A DNA stretch of 64,000 nucleotides from Gammaproteobacteria bacterium (GTDB lineage Bacteria > Pseudomonadota > Gammaproteobacteria > Pseudomonadales > Ketobacteraceae), in contig JABLXQ010000026.1 in assembly GCA_013178375.1 (NCBI GenBank), positions 50,340 to 114,339 of the forward strand. The letters are read 5' to 3'. The notes beneath the pieces are model-generated. The model did not search any database. It was not told where the DNA came from and saw only the letters and a list, made by a program, of their open reading frames with translations. The number at the start of each line of letters is the position of its first letter. Within the stretch, counting starts at the first letter, position 1. Positions 46,212 through 53,664 of the stretch are shown here, one piece after another. A program made the translations under genes and the position numbers.

Positions 46212-46809
46212 CGTTCAGCAGATGCGAATGCCACCCATCGGCCACGATCAGTGGACAGATGAAGTCCGGCAAATCCTGGCGTCCTTTTCCGTGCCGTTCA
46301 GTCAATACGGCCTGAACGGTGATGAAGCTGAAAAGGACAAGCTGTCGCCCATCCTGTCCACGGTATTGCAGAGTCCGGCATTGGCGCGGGTTTATTTCCC
46401 GTTTGCCGATTACATCCTGCGCAAGAGCAGTCTGGAGCCGCGCCATACGCGAATCATCATTTTGCGCGTGGCCTGGTTGTGGCGGTTTGAAGTTGAGTGG
46501 GCGCAGCATGCTTCTATCGCAGTGCGCGATAAATGGTTATCCGAAGACGAAGTGAAACGGATAACGCTGGGCCCCGCCGGGGAAGGCTGGAGCGATCTGG
46601 ATGTGCTGCTGCTGGTGGCGGTTGATCAGATGCATCAGTCATCCAATATTGATGGTGAAACCTGGGCTGCGCTCAACAACGAATTGAATTTGCAGCAGAT
46701 GGTGGATCTCACTTTCACGATAGGCAGTTATGTAATGGCAGGAATGTACATGAATTGTTTTGCGCTGCCACTGCAGGAAAACCAGAAAGGGTTTGAAGCC
46801 TTTCAATAA
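46198..46809 (+). CDS. Carboxymuconolactone decarboxylase-like protein (no redox cysteines)
   Basis: A 203-residue helical protein of the CMD/AhpD fold: LARVYFPFADYILRKSSLEPRHTRIIILRVAWLWRFEVEWAQHASIA. The AhpD-type CxxC is absent (FEVEWAQH instead), so it is closer to decarboxylase/lactonase-type members than to peroxidase-type ones. GTG 46198 was chosen because GGGAGG lies 8 bases upstream; it overlaps the SDR stop by 14 bases, implying translational coupling. An ATG at 46168 would overlap the SDR further. Its exact reaction is unknown. Confidence 0.85.
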   Translation: MSESDVQQMRMPPIGHDQWTDEVRQILASFSVPFSQYGLNGDEAEKDKLSPILSTVLQSPALARVYFPFADYILRKSSLEPRHTRIIILRVAWLWRFEVEWAQHASIAVRDKWLSEDEVKRITLGPAGEGWSDLDVLLLVAVDQMHQSSNIDGETWAALNNELNLQQMVDLTFTIGSYVMAGMYMNCFALPLQENQKGFEAFQ

Positions 46810-46965
46810 AATATTCTCTGCTAATTGAATTTATTGTGCTTTGAAATTTTTCTGAGTCATGAGTTTTTTTTGAAAAATAGTCCCTTGGGAGGATGCTGCA
46901 GTTCCCGCCGCTGATAACATCAGCATTAGGAAAATTAAAAAGAAAAAGCGAAGGAGCGGAAACGC

Positions 46966-48126
46966 ATGAACATGAATAAACCTCCAGCACTGTTTCAATC
47001 GATACAGGCCGATTCATTAGGCATCCAATCCCGTTCCACAATTAGTCCCGTTCACATGTGGGCCTTTGTTGGCGGCCTGATTCTGGCGATACAGTTATTT
47101 ATCTGGGCCAAGTGGATTACTGGTCCGTACTTTGTGCGGGTGCCTGCCGGGCCGAGCGATCCGCCCTTGTTCATGAAAACCATCCTCGTCGTCTGGACCA
47201 CTGTCATCTGCATCGGTCTCCCCATCGGTATTTATTATTTCATCATCCGGCCCTGGCGTCAGGAGCGGCGCATCACCACCGACGGCATGCTGCTGGTGTC
47301 CTGTGGCCTGTTGTTTTTCCAGGATCCGCTGCTGAACTATTTCAACACCTGGAGCACCTACAACACCTGGATGTGGAATCGGGGTTCGTGGGTGAAGGAC
47401 ATTCCAGGTTGGGTGTCCTATGGCGAACCGGGGCGGATGATGGCAGAGCCGCTGCTGATGAATGCGCCGGGTTATTCGTATGGAGTTCTGCTGTGCACGA
47501 TACTGGGCTGCTGGATCATGCGGCGTGCGAAGATGCGTTGGCCTGGCATCAGTAATCTGGGCCTGATCGGTGTTTTGATCGTGTGGACATTTTTCTTCGA
47601 TCTGATCATCGAAGGCCTGTTCCTGATGCCGATTGGTCTTTTCACTTATCCCGGCGCGATCCAGTCGCTCTCAATTAACGCCGGCACTTATTACCAGTGG
47701 CCGCTTTACGAAGGATTGATGTGGGGTGGTGTGCAGGCAGGACTGTGTTCGCTGCGCTATTTCACTGACGATCGCGGCCGCACGTTTGTCGAGCGTGGTC
47801 TTGAGCGGGTTCAGGGTGGATTCCTGAAACAGCAGATGGTCCGTTTCCTCGCCATCTTCGCGGCGTGCAGCATGTTTTTCTTCGTGTGCTACAACCTGCC
47901 GGCCCAGTGGCTTGCGATGCACGCCGATCCCTGGCCGGAGGACATCCAGAAGCGCTCCTATTTCACCATGGGCATCTGCGGTGAAGGCACGGGAAGACTT
48001 TGCCCGCATCCTGCGCTTCCCATCCAGGGCCAGAATTCCGCCTACATCGATCCGGATGGCAAGGTGGTGTTTCCCGAAGGTGTCGAGCTGCCGAAAATAA
48101 TTCCCTATGAACGCGGAGAAAAGTGA
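46966..48126 (+). CDS. AveC-like (spirocyclase family) multi-spanning membrane protein
   Basis: A 386-residue integral membrane protein with about seven spans: MWAFVGGLILAIQLFIWAKW, TILVVWTTVICIGLPIGIYY, GMLLVSCGLLFFQDP, SYGVLLCTILGCWIM, LIGVLIVWTFFFDLIIEGLF, WPLYEGLMWGGVQAGL and FLAIFAACSMFFFVCYN. The stretch FFQDPLLNYFNTWSTYNTWMWNRGSW resembles the conserved core of the AveC family. AveC of Streptomyces avermitilis makes the spiroketal of avermectin; homologues occur in mycobacteria. A Cys-containing tail (GICGEGTGRLCPHP) follows the last span. AAGGAG lies 9 bases before the ATG. The ATPase gene starts 1 base after its stop, so the two are coupled. Confidence 0.75.
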   Translation: MNMNKPPALFQSIQADSLGIQSRSTISPVHMWAFVGGLILAIQLFIWAKWITGPYFVRVPAGPSDPPLFMKTILVVWTTVICIGLPIGIYYFIIRPWRQERRITTDGMLLVSCGLLFFQDPLLNYFNTWSTYNTWMWNRGSWVKDIPGWVSYGEPGRMMAEPLLMNAPGYSYGVLLCTILGCWIMRRAKMRWPGISNLGLIGVLIVWTFFFDLIIEGLFLMPIGLFTYPGAIQSLSINAGTYYQWPLYEGLMWGGVQAGLCSLRYFTDDRGRTFVERGLERVQGGFLKQQMVRFLAIFAACSMFFFVCYNLPAQWLAMHADPWPEDIQKRSYFTMGICGEGTGRLCPHPALPIQGQNSAYIDPDGKVVFPEGVELPKIIPYERGEK

Positions 48127-48127
48127 C

Positions 48128-48946
48128 ATGACCAGTGCTGAAAAAATTCCTGCGCGTTCCGCAGTGGAAGCTCCGTTCTACCGACCGGTCAATGATGAAG
48201 TGGAAGTATTTCGCGCGGCGGCCCGTCGCGGTTTACCGGTGTTGCTGAAAGGCCCGACTGGATGCGGCAAAACCCGTTTCGTGGAGGCGATGGCCCATGA
48301 ACTGGGGCGTGAACTGATCACGGTGGCCGGTCATGAGGATCTGACTTCGGCGGATCTGGTGGGCCGGTTTCTGCTGAAAGGCGGCGAGACAGTCTGGGTG
48401 GACGGGCCATTGACCCGCGCGGTGCGTGAAGGCGCCATTTGCTATCTGGATGAAATAGTGGAGGCGCGTCAGGACACCACTGTGGTTATCCATCCGCTCG
48501 CCGATCATCGTCGCGTGCTGCCCATCGACCGGCTTGGCATCATTCTGGAAGCGGCGCCCGGATTCCAGCTGGTGATTTCCTACAACCCCGGTTATCAGAG
48601 CGTGCTCAAGAGCATCAAGGAATCAACCCGTCAGCGCTTCGTGGCGATTGAGTTCGATTTCCAGCCCGCCAATATCGAGACGGAGGTGGTCGCCCACGAA
48701 GCGGGCGTTGATTTCGAAACGGCGCGGACGCTGGTCAATATTGGCGGCGCCATCCGCAAACTGAGTGGCGCGCAGTTGCGGGAAGCGGCGTCCACCCGGA
48801 TGCTGATTCTGGCGGGTGGGCTCGTGGCGGAAGGGCTCAGTTTGCGCAGTGCGGTAAGATCGGCCATCGTCCAGGCGCTGTCGGATGATCCTGATATTGT
48901 CCGCGCGCTCGGCGAATTGGTCGATGCGGTGATACCACGGCCATGA
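48128..48946 (+). CDS. CbbQ/NirQ/NorQ (CoxD-like) MoxR-type AAA+ ATPase
   Basis: A 272-residue AAA+ ATPase. Walker A is LLKGPTGCGKTRFVEAMA, Walker B is AICYLDEIVEARQDTT, sensor I is QLVISYNPGYQ, and the arginine-finger region is KSIKESTRQRF. This is the pattern of NorQ, CbbQ and CoxD, which with a VWA partner remodel or metallate NO reductase, Rubisco and CO dehydrogenase respectively. ATG 48128 directly follows the AveC-like stop (GGAG upstream); an ATG at 48107 is possible. The VWA gene overlaps its stop by 4 bases, the usual pairing. Confidence 0.92.
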   Translation: MTSAEKIPARSAVEAPFYRPVNDEVEVFRAAARRGLPVLLKGPTGCGKTRFVEAMAHELGRELITVAGHEDLTSADLVGRFLLKGGETVWVDGPLTRAVREGAICYLDEIVEARQDTTVVIHPLADHRRVLPIDRLGIILEAAPGFQLVISYNPGYQSVLKSIKESTRQRFVAIEFDFQPANIETEVVAHEAGVDFETARTLVNIGGAIRKLSGAQLREAASTRMLILAGGLVAEGLSLRSAVRSAIVQALSDDPDIVRALGELVDAVIPRP

Positions 48947-50670
48947 ACTCTGCTGATGTGGCGAGCACTGACATGGAGAACCCTGATGTGAGCAGCCCTG
49001 ACCGGTTCCGCTTTCTCGCTTCTTTCCTCGCGGGCCGTTCTCTTGGCGTAGTCGAGGCAGCGAACGGGGAAGCCGCCTACACCGACGGGCAGCAGGTATT
49101 CGTGTCGGCGGGCGGCACGGAGCAGGAACAGCGCCAGGAGGTGCTGCTCCAGTGCGCTCTGCTCGGCGCCGGCAGTCTCGATCAAGAGCGCGTTAAATCC
49201 TTTCGCGGACGTCCGCAGATTGCGCGCCGCTATCTGGCGCTGGAAGGTCAGCGGGTGCTTGCTGAACTTGCCACGCGGTTGCCGCTGGCGGCCGCAATGC
49301 GCCCCGACCTGGAACCGACAACAGCCACGGCAGACGAATCGCTGGCGCTCGCCAGAAGCCGCAAGACTATCGCCGATCCGCCGGCGTGGTTTGGCGTCAT
49401 CCGGCCTTCCCGGTTGTTGGCGCCGGCCGCCGGGCCTGGCGCACAAGCCACGCAAAAAGATCTCCGTCTGCAGTTCGATCTGACCGATGTGCCCGAAGCC
49501 GAAAACGATGGAGATGAGGAACAAACCGAAGGCAGCAAAATCCTCAAATTGTTCGAGAACCCGCTGTTCAGTTCGAGCAGCATGTCGGATTTCTTCCGCA
49601 AGATGTTCAGCATGTCCCGTTCGCCCAGCGACGGCGCGGCGGGTGGCGAAATGCAGGTGCGGACGATTCGGCGGGTGGAGCGCATGGCGGCAAATGCCAA
49701 GCCTCTGCCGGTTCCGATTCACTTCACCAGCAGCGACACGCCCGGCGCTGCCGTTGGCGTGGGTGGCGCGCTTTATCCGGAGTGGGACGTACACAAAAAC
49801 CAGTACCGGCCGGAGTGGTGCCGGGTCATCGATTTTCCGCTGCTGTATGCGCCTGATCTTGCCGCCGCTGCTGTCCAGCACGATGAGGTGTTGCGTCGAC
49901 GCCTGACCCGGCTGGGCCTCGGCCCCAAGGTGATTCGCGGTCAGCCGGATGGCGAGGATCTCGACATCGAGGCGCTCATCAATCTGTGCATCGATCTGAA
50001 AACCGGTCACTCGCCGCACGAACATATCTATCTGGAACGGCGCAAGCTGGCCCGCAATCTGGGTGTGCTCATTCTGCTCGACGCATCCGGTTCCGCGACG
50101 GATACCGATCAGGAAGGCCTTTCGGTGCACGAGCATCAACGACGGGCTGCCGCCACTCTGGCGGTCACCCTGGAAGAACTGGGCGATCGCGTCGCCGTTT
50201 ACGGTTTCCGCTCCCACGGGCGTTCCAATGTCCACTTGCTCGGGCTCAAACCGTTCACGCAGCGTTTCGGCGCCGGCGGACGCGCTCGCCTCAACCAGCT
50301 GCAGCCCGACGGTTACACGCGCCTTGGTGCCGGTATCCGGGGCGCGGGTGAAATTCTCAAGAACGAGGCCGGCACGCCCAACCGTCTGCTGCTGGTGCTG
50401 TCCGACGGTTTCCCCTACGACGACGGCTACGAATCCCGCTACGCGGAAGCGGACGCGCACAAGGCACTGGAAGAACTGCGGGGCGACGGCGTCGCCTGCC
50501 TCTGCCTTTCCATTGGCGCCACCACTCCTGACGTTGCACTGCATCGGGTTTTTGGCTCCGCCAGCCACGCCAGTGCCGCGAATCTTGCGGAGCTCAGCCC
50601 GCGCATGGATGCGCTTTTCCTCTCCGCACTCAAAGAGCTTTCCGTCTCGAACCCGCGCGGCCGTCGCTGA
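48943..50670 (+). CDS. NorD/CoxE-like VWA-domain protein, partner of the AAA+ ATPase
   Basis: A 575-residue cytoplasmic protein. The C-terminal 200 residues are a von Willebrand A domain with an intact MIDAS start, LLDASGSATDTDQ (DxSxS), then GFRSHGRSNVHL, QPDGYTRLGAGIRGAGEIL with the Thr and Asp positions, and LLVLSDGFPYDD. The N-terminal 350 residues are helical and charged, as in NorD. The ATPase/VWA pair works as a chaperone-activase for a metalloenzyme in known systems. ATGA overlap with the ATPase gene shows coupling. It is the last gene of the cluster; its stop is 19 bases from a convergent gene, with no clear terminator. Confidence 0.9.
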   Translation: MNSADVASTDMENPDVSSPDRFRFLASFLAGRSLGVVEAANGEAAYTDGQQVFVSAGGTEQEQRQEVLLQCALLGAGSLDQERVKSFRGRPQIARRYLALEGQRVLAELATRLPLAAAMRPDLEPTTATADESLALARSRKTIADPPAWFGVIRPSRLLAPAAGPGAQATQKDLRLQFDLTDVPEAENDGDEEQTEGSKILKLFENPLFSSSSMSDFFRKMFSMSRSPSDGAAGGEMQVRTIRRVERMAANAKPLPVPIHFTSSDTPGAAVGVGGALYPEWDVHKNQYRPEWCRVIDFPLLYAPDLAAAAVQHDEVLRRRLTRLGLGPKVIRGQPDGEDLDIEALINLCIDLKTGHSPHEHIYLERRKLARNLGVLILLDASGSATDTDQEGLSVHEHQRRAAATLAVTLEELGDRVAVYGFRSHGRSNVHLLGLKPFTQRFGAGGRARLNQLQPDGYTRLGAGIRGAGEILKNEAGTPNRLLLVLSDGFPYDDGYESRYAEADAHKALEELRGDGVACLCLSIGATTPDVALHRVFGSASHASAANLAELSPRMDALFLSALKELSVSNPRGRR

Positions 50671-50689
50671 GCGGGATCATTCACCGGCT

Positions 50690-51202
50690 CTAGGCTTCTA
50701 TCTCCACCAGACTGCAACTCACCGTGTACCCCAGCGCGCGCTTGATGGTGGGATAGATCGACGTGGTGGCAATGCAGATTCCCAGTTCAATCAGCTGCGC
50801 CTTGTTCAGCTGGCGCTGGATGCGTTCCTGCAGCACCGGATCGACATTGCGATACGACGCCACGCTGGTGGCGAAGTCGTAAATATCCTGCAGCGGCTCC
50901 GGCAGTTTGCTGCCACCCTGCAGCGTGGCCAGCACCCATTCCCGCGCCACGCCGGCTTCCAGCGCCATGCGCACGATCAGCTGCAGGCAGTTGCCACAGT
51001 CCGCCACCTGCATGGCAGCAATTTTGGCGACCCAGTAAGTCTCCGGGCTCAGTTGTTCGCGATGCTGGCTCAGCGGGCGGAAGGCGACAAATTTTTCGTA
51101 GCCGGCGGGGGAATGCTGCAGCAATTCGTGCAGATAGGTGGCGTCGTACTGGTAGTGCTGTTCGAAGTCCTTGATCAGTTGCGTTTGTGCGCTGGTGTTC
51201 AT
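50690..51202 (-). CDS. AhpD-like carboxymuconolactone decarboxylase-family protein
   Basis: A 170-residue helical protein with the AhpD-type redox motif VADCGNCLQLIVRMALEAG (CxxC). Members with this motif act as alkylhydroperoxidase-like reductases or are uncharacterised. The usual His a few residues after the second Cys is absent here, so full AhpD activity is doubtful. AGGAAG lies 8 bases before the ATG. It is directly downstream of a LysR gene on the same strand (93 bases), suggesting joint transcription or control by it. Confidence 0.82.
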   Translation of the reverse strand: MNTSAQTQLIKDFEQHYQYDATYLHELLQHSPAGYEKFVAFRPLSQHREQLSPETYWVAKIAAMQVADCGNCLQLIVRMALEAGVAREWVLATLQGGSKLPEPLQDIYDFATSVASYRNVDPVLQERIQRQLNKAQLIELGICIATTSIYPTIKRALGYTVSCSLVEIEA

Positions 51203-51295
51203 GCAATGGCTTCCTGTGCAGGGTAAACGAACGCGGGGCCGGGATTAGCCGCGCGGTGAGCCGCCATCTTGCGTTGTGCCGTGCAACGCACAAAG

Positions 51296-52210
51296 TCAGG
51301 TTCCATCGCCGGAAACGATAGGTTCGCTGTAGTAATTGCCGTACAGGCGGCCGGCTTCGCGGGCGAACCAGCGTGCCGCGCTGCCCTTGGGGGTGCGGTT
51401 CGACCACAGCAGATCCACACCCAGGCTCCAGGATTGCAGCGCATTGGTGACATTCAGTTCCACCAGCTTGCCGCTTTTCAGAAACGGCCGCGCCAGTTCG
51501 AACGGTGCGTTAACCCAGCCCACGTTCTTGCTGGCCAGCTCCAGCGCCTGCAACAGGGAATCGCAGGTCCAGATCTGCGGCGACAGCTGCCAGCGCCGGG
51601 TGCTGGTGGCCGACGCAGTAATGATCTGGCGATGCTTGGCCGCTTCCGTGAGCGAAGTGGATTTGCTGCGGGTGAGCGGATGTTCCGGGCTGGCCAGGGT
51701 CAGCACCCGCTGCTGGCCCAGATTGCTGAAATCGATTTCTTCGGGATAGGCGTCGCGACGGGTGATGAACGCAAAATCCGCTTCACCCCGGGCGATGCGC
51801 TGGATCACCTCGGTGTCCACGCCGGTGCTGGAGGTGATCTGGGTAAAGGGAAAACGCTCGGCGAACGCGGCCAGCATGTCGTTGAGCCGGTCCGGCATCA
51901 CCAATTCTTCGAACACGATGCCAAGCTGCGCCTCCTCGCCTTTCTGGAACGAATCCGCCGCCTGGGCGAAGCGTTTCATCTGGGCGATGGTCTGCCGTGC
52001 CAGCGGCAGCAGGGCTTGCGCTGCAGCAGTGGGCGCGGGGTATTTGCCGGCGCGATCGAACAGGGCCAGGTTCAGATCCGCCTCCAGGTTCTGGATGTGG
52101 GTGCTGATGACCGACTGCGCCTTGCCCATCTCCCGCGCGGCGGCGGAGAAGGAACCGTTTTCGCAGGCCGCGACGAACGCGTGTAATTGTTCCAGACTGA
52201 TATTGTGCAT
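51296..52210 (-). CDS. LysR-family transcriptional regulator
   Basis: A 304-residue regulator. The N-terminal winged helix-turn-helix is typical: ISLEQLHAFVAACENGSFSAAAREMGKAQSVISTHIQNLEADLNLALFDR. The substrate-binding domain has LNDMLAAFAERFPFTQIT and ADFAFITRRDAYPEEIDF. ATG 52210 was chosen by alignment of the HTH to residue 5; an upstream in-frame start lacks support. Natural targets are the AhpD-like gene downstream and possibly the divergent glutaredoxin-membrane gene. Confidence 0.93.
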   Translation of the reverse strand: MHNISLEQLHAFVAACENGSFSAAAREMGKAQSVISTHIQNLEADLNLALFDRAGKYPAPTAAAQALLPLARQTIAQMKRFAQAADSFQKGEEAQLGIVFEELVMPDRLNDMLAAFAERFPFTQITSSTGVDTEVIQRIARGEADFAFITRRDAYPEEIDFSNLGQQRVLTLASPEHPLTRSKSTSLTEAAKHRQIITASATSTRRWQLSPQIWTCDSLLQALELASKNVGWVNAPFELARPFLKSGKLVELNVTNALQSWSLGVDLLWSNRTPKGSAARWFAREAGRLYGNYYSEPIVSGDGT

Positions 52211-52360
52211 GGGGTAATGGGTTCCTGCCCTGTGTAACGGCAATGGTGCGATATTGCGACGGTGGCGACAACCCGCGGCAACGCTGACCTGGATTAGGAT
52301 GACAGAGGTGCAGGCTGCCTTATGCTGTTGTTCGCAATTGATTGGGAAATGGTGACGGCG

Positions 52361-53518
52361 ATGGATTTGAACGCAAAGCGCAGACAGGAACGGATTGCGA
52401 CCGGGTTGCGGTGGTGGCTGCTGGGCCTGTTCCTGCTATTGCCGCTGACCTTGTCCTCCCCACTGGCAACTGCAGCAACGACCGCAGAGCGCACGCTCAC
52501 CGTCTATGTCCGCACCGGTTGCCCCCACTGCGCCGACGCCAAGGAATTTCTCGCACAGTTGCAGCCGCAGCGGCCCGATCTTCAGATCGTTTACCGCGCC
52601 GTGGATCAGGATGCCGATGCGCGCGCCGAGCTGCTGCGGATTTCCCGTGCCAATGACCTCTGGCCACCGGGCGTGCCGACCTTTGTGATCGATGGTCGCG
52701 TGCGGGTTGGATTCGGTGATCCACAACAAAGCGGACCGGATCTGGTTGCGTTCATCGACCAGAACGCAGCGCCAGTCCAGATCGTGGAAACAGCATTGTT
52801 CGGCACGCTCAATGTTTCGCAGCTGGGCCTGCCGCTGTTCACCCTGGCATTGGGCCTGCTGGATGGCTTCAATCCCTGCGCCACCTGGGTGTTGCTGTTT
52901 TTGCTGTCGCTGCTGGTGCGGATGAAAGATCGCGCGCGCATTGCATTGGTCGCCGGTACGTTTGTGTTCGTCAGTGGCGCCGTGTATTACGCCTTCATGG
53001 CTGCGTGGCTGAACGTATTTTTGCTGGTGGGCATGTCGAATGCGCTGCGCATGGGTCTGGCGGTGCTGGCGCTGTTGATGGGGGCGGTGAACGTCAAGGA
53101 TTTCATCGCATTCAAGAAAGGCATTTCCCTGTCTATTCCCGAATCCGCCAAGCCCGGTCTGTATGCCCGCATGCGCCGGGTGATGCAGGCCGATGCACTG
53201 TCGGCATCATTGCTGGCGGTGACAGTGCTGGCGGTGGTGGTGAATTTTGTCGAGCTGCTGTGCACCGCCGGCCTGCCTGCCATTTACACCGCAGTACTGG
53301 CGCAGCAGAGTGTGGACACGGCCGGCCATTACGGATATCTGGCGCTGTATATTCTGGCCTACATGGCGGACGACGCGCTGATGGTGACCATCGCCGTGAT
53401 CGCGTTGGGCAGCAGCAAAATGACGGAAACAACAGGTCGCTGGCTGAAACTGCTGAGCGGTGCGGTGATGGTGGTGCTGGGCGTGTTGATGCTGGTGAAG
53501 CCGGACTGGCTGATGTGA
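52361..53518 (+). CDS. Glutaredoxin-like domain fused to a DsbD/CcdA-like membrane domain
   Basis: A 385-residue protein (start uncertain; ATG 52349 and ATG 52322 are alternatives, none with a clear ribosome site). A signal or anchor segment (WWLLGLFLLLPLTLSSPLATAA) precedes a glutaredoxin-like domain with TGCPHCADAKEFLAQL (CPHC) and PPGVPTFVIDGR (cis-Pro). Residues about 160-385 carry six spans with NPCATWVLLFLLSLLVRMKD and FVELLCTAGLPAIYTAVL, where the Cys residues are placed like the transmembrane Cys pair of DsbD/CcdA. It would pass electrons across the membrane to a periplasmic target. It is divergent from the LysR gene. Confidence 0.8.
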   Translation: MDLNAKRRQERIATGLRWWLLGLFLLLPLTLSSPLATAATTAERTLTVYVRTGCPHCADAKEFLAQLQPQRPDLQIVYRAVDQDADARAELLRISRANDLWPPGVPTFVIDGRVRVGFGDPQQSGPDLVAFIDQNAAPVQIVETALFGTLNVSQLGLPLFTLALGLLDGFNPCATWVLLFLLSLLVRMKDRARIALVAGTFVFVSGAVYYAFMAAWLNVFLLVGMSNALRMGLAVLALLMGAVNVKDFIAFKKGISLSIPESAKPGLYARMRRVMQADALSASLLAVTVLAVVVNFVELLCTAGLPAIYTAVLAQQSVDTAGHYGYLALYILAYMADDALMVTIAVIALGSSKMTETTGRWLKLLSGAVMVVLGVLMLVKPDWLM

Positions 53519-53590
53519 GGGAGCGCTGTGTTTTTTTCCTGCTGCATGCTGCGTCGATCCGAATGACGATCCCACCGTGTTGCGATACCT

Positions 53591-53623
53591 GAAAAAAAAG
53601 AGCCTGAGGTTAATCAGGCTCTT
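53591..53623 (-). terminator. Rho-independent terminator of nhaD
   Basis: On the minus strand AAGAGCCTGA pairs with TCAGGCTCTT around a 6-base loop and is followed by a run of T (the A-run at 53592-53599). It lies about 40 bases after the nhaD stop. Confidence 0.8.
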
Positions 53624-53664
53624 CGCGTTGTTGCAGGCAGCATTATTTTGCAGGCATTAGTATT

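Noticed and set aside
48631..50568. 645-codon antisense frame over the VWA gene
   Set aside because: Arg/Ala/Gly-rich translation with no recognisable motifs; the sense strand has an intact MIDAS motif.
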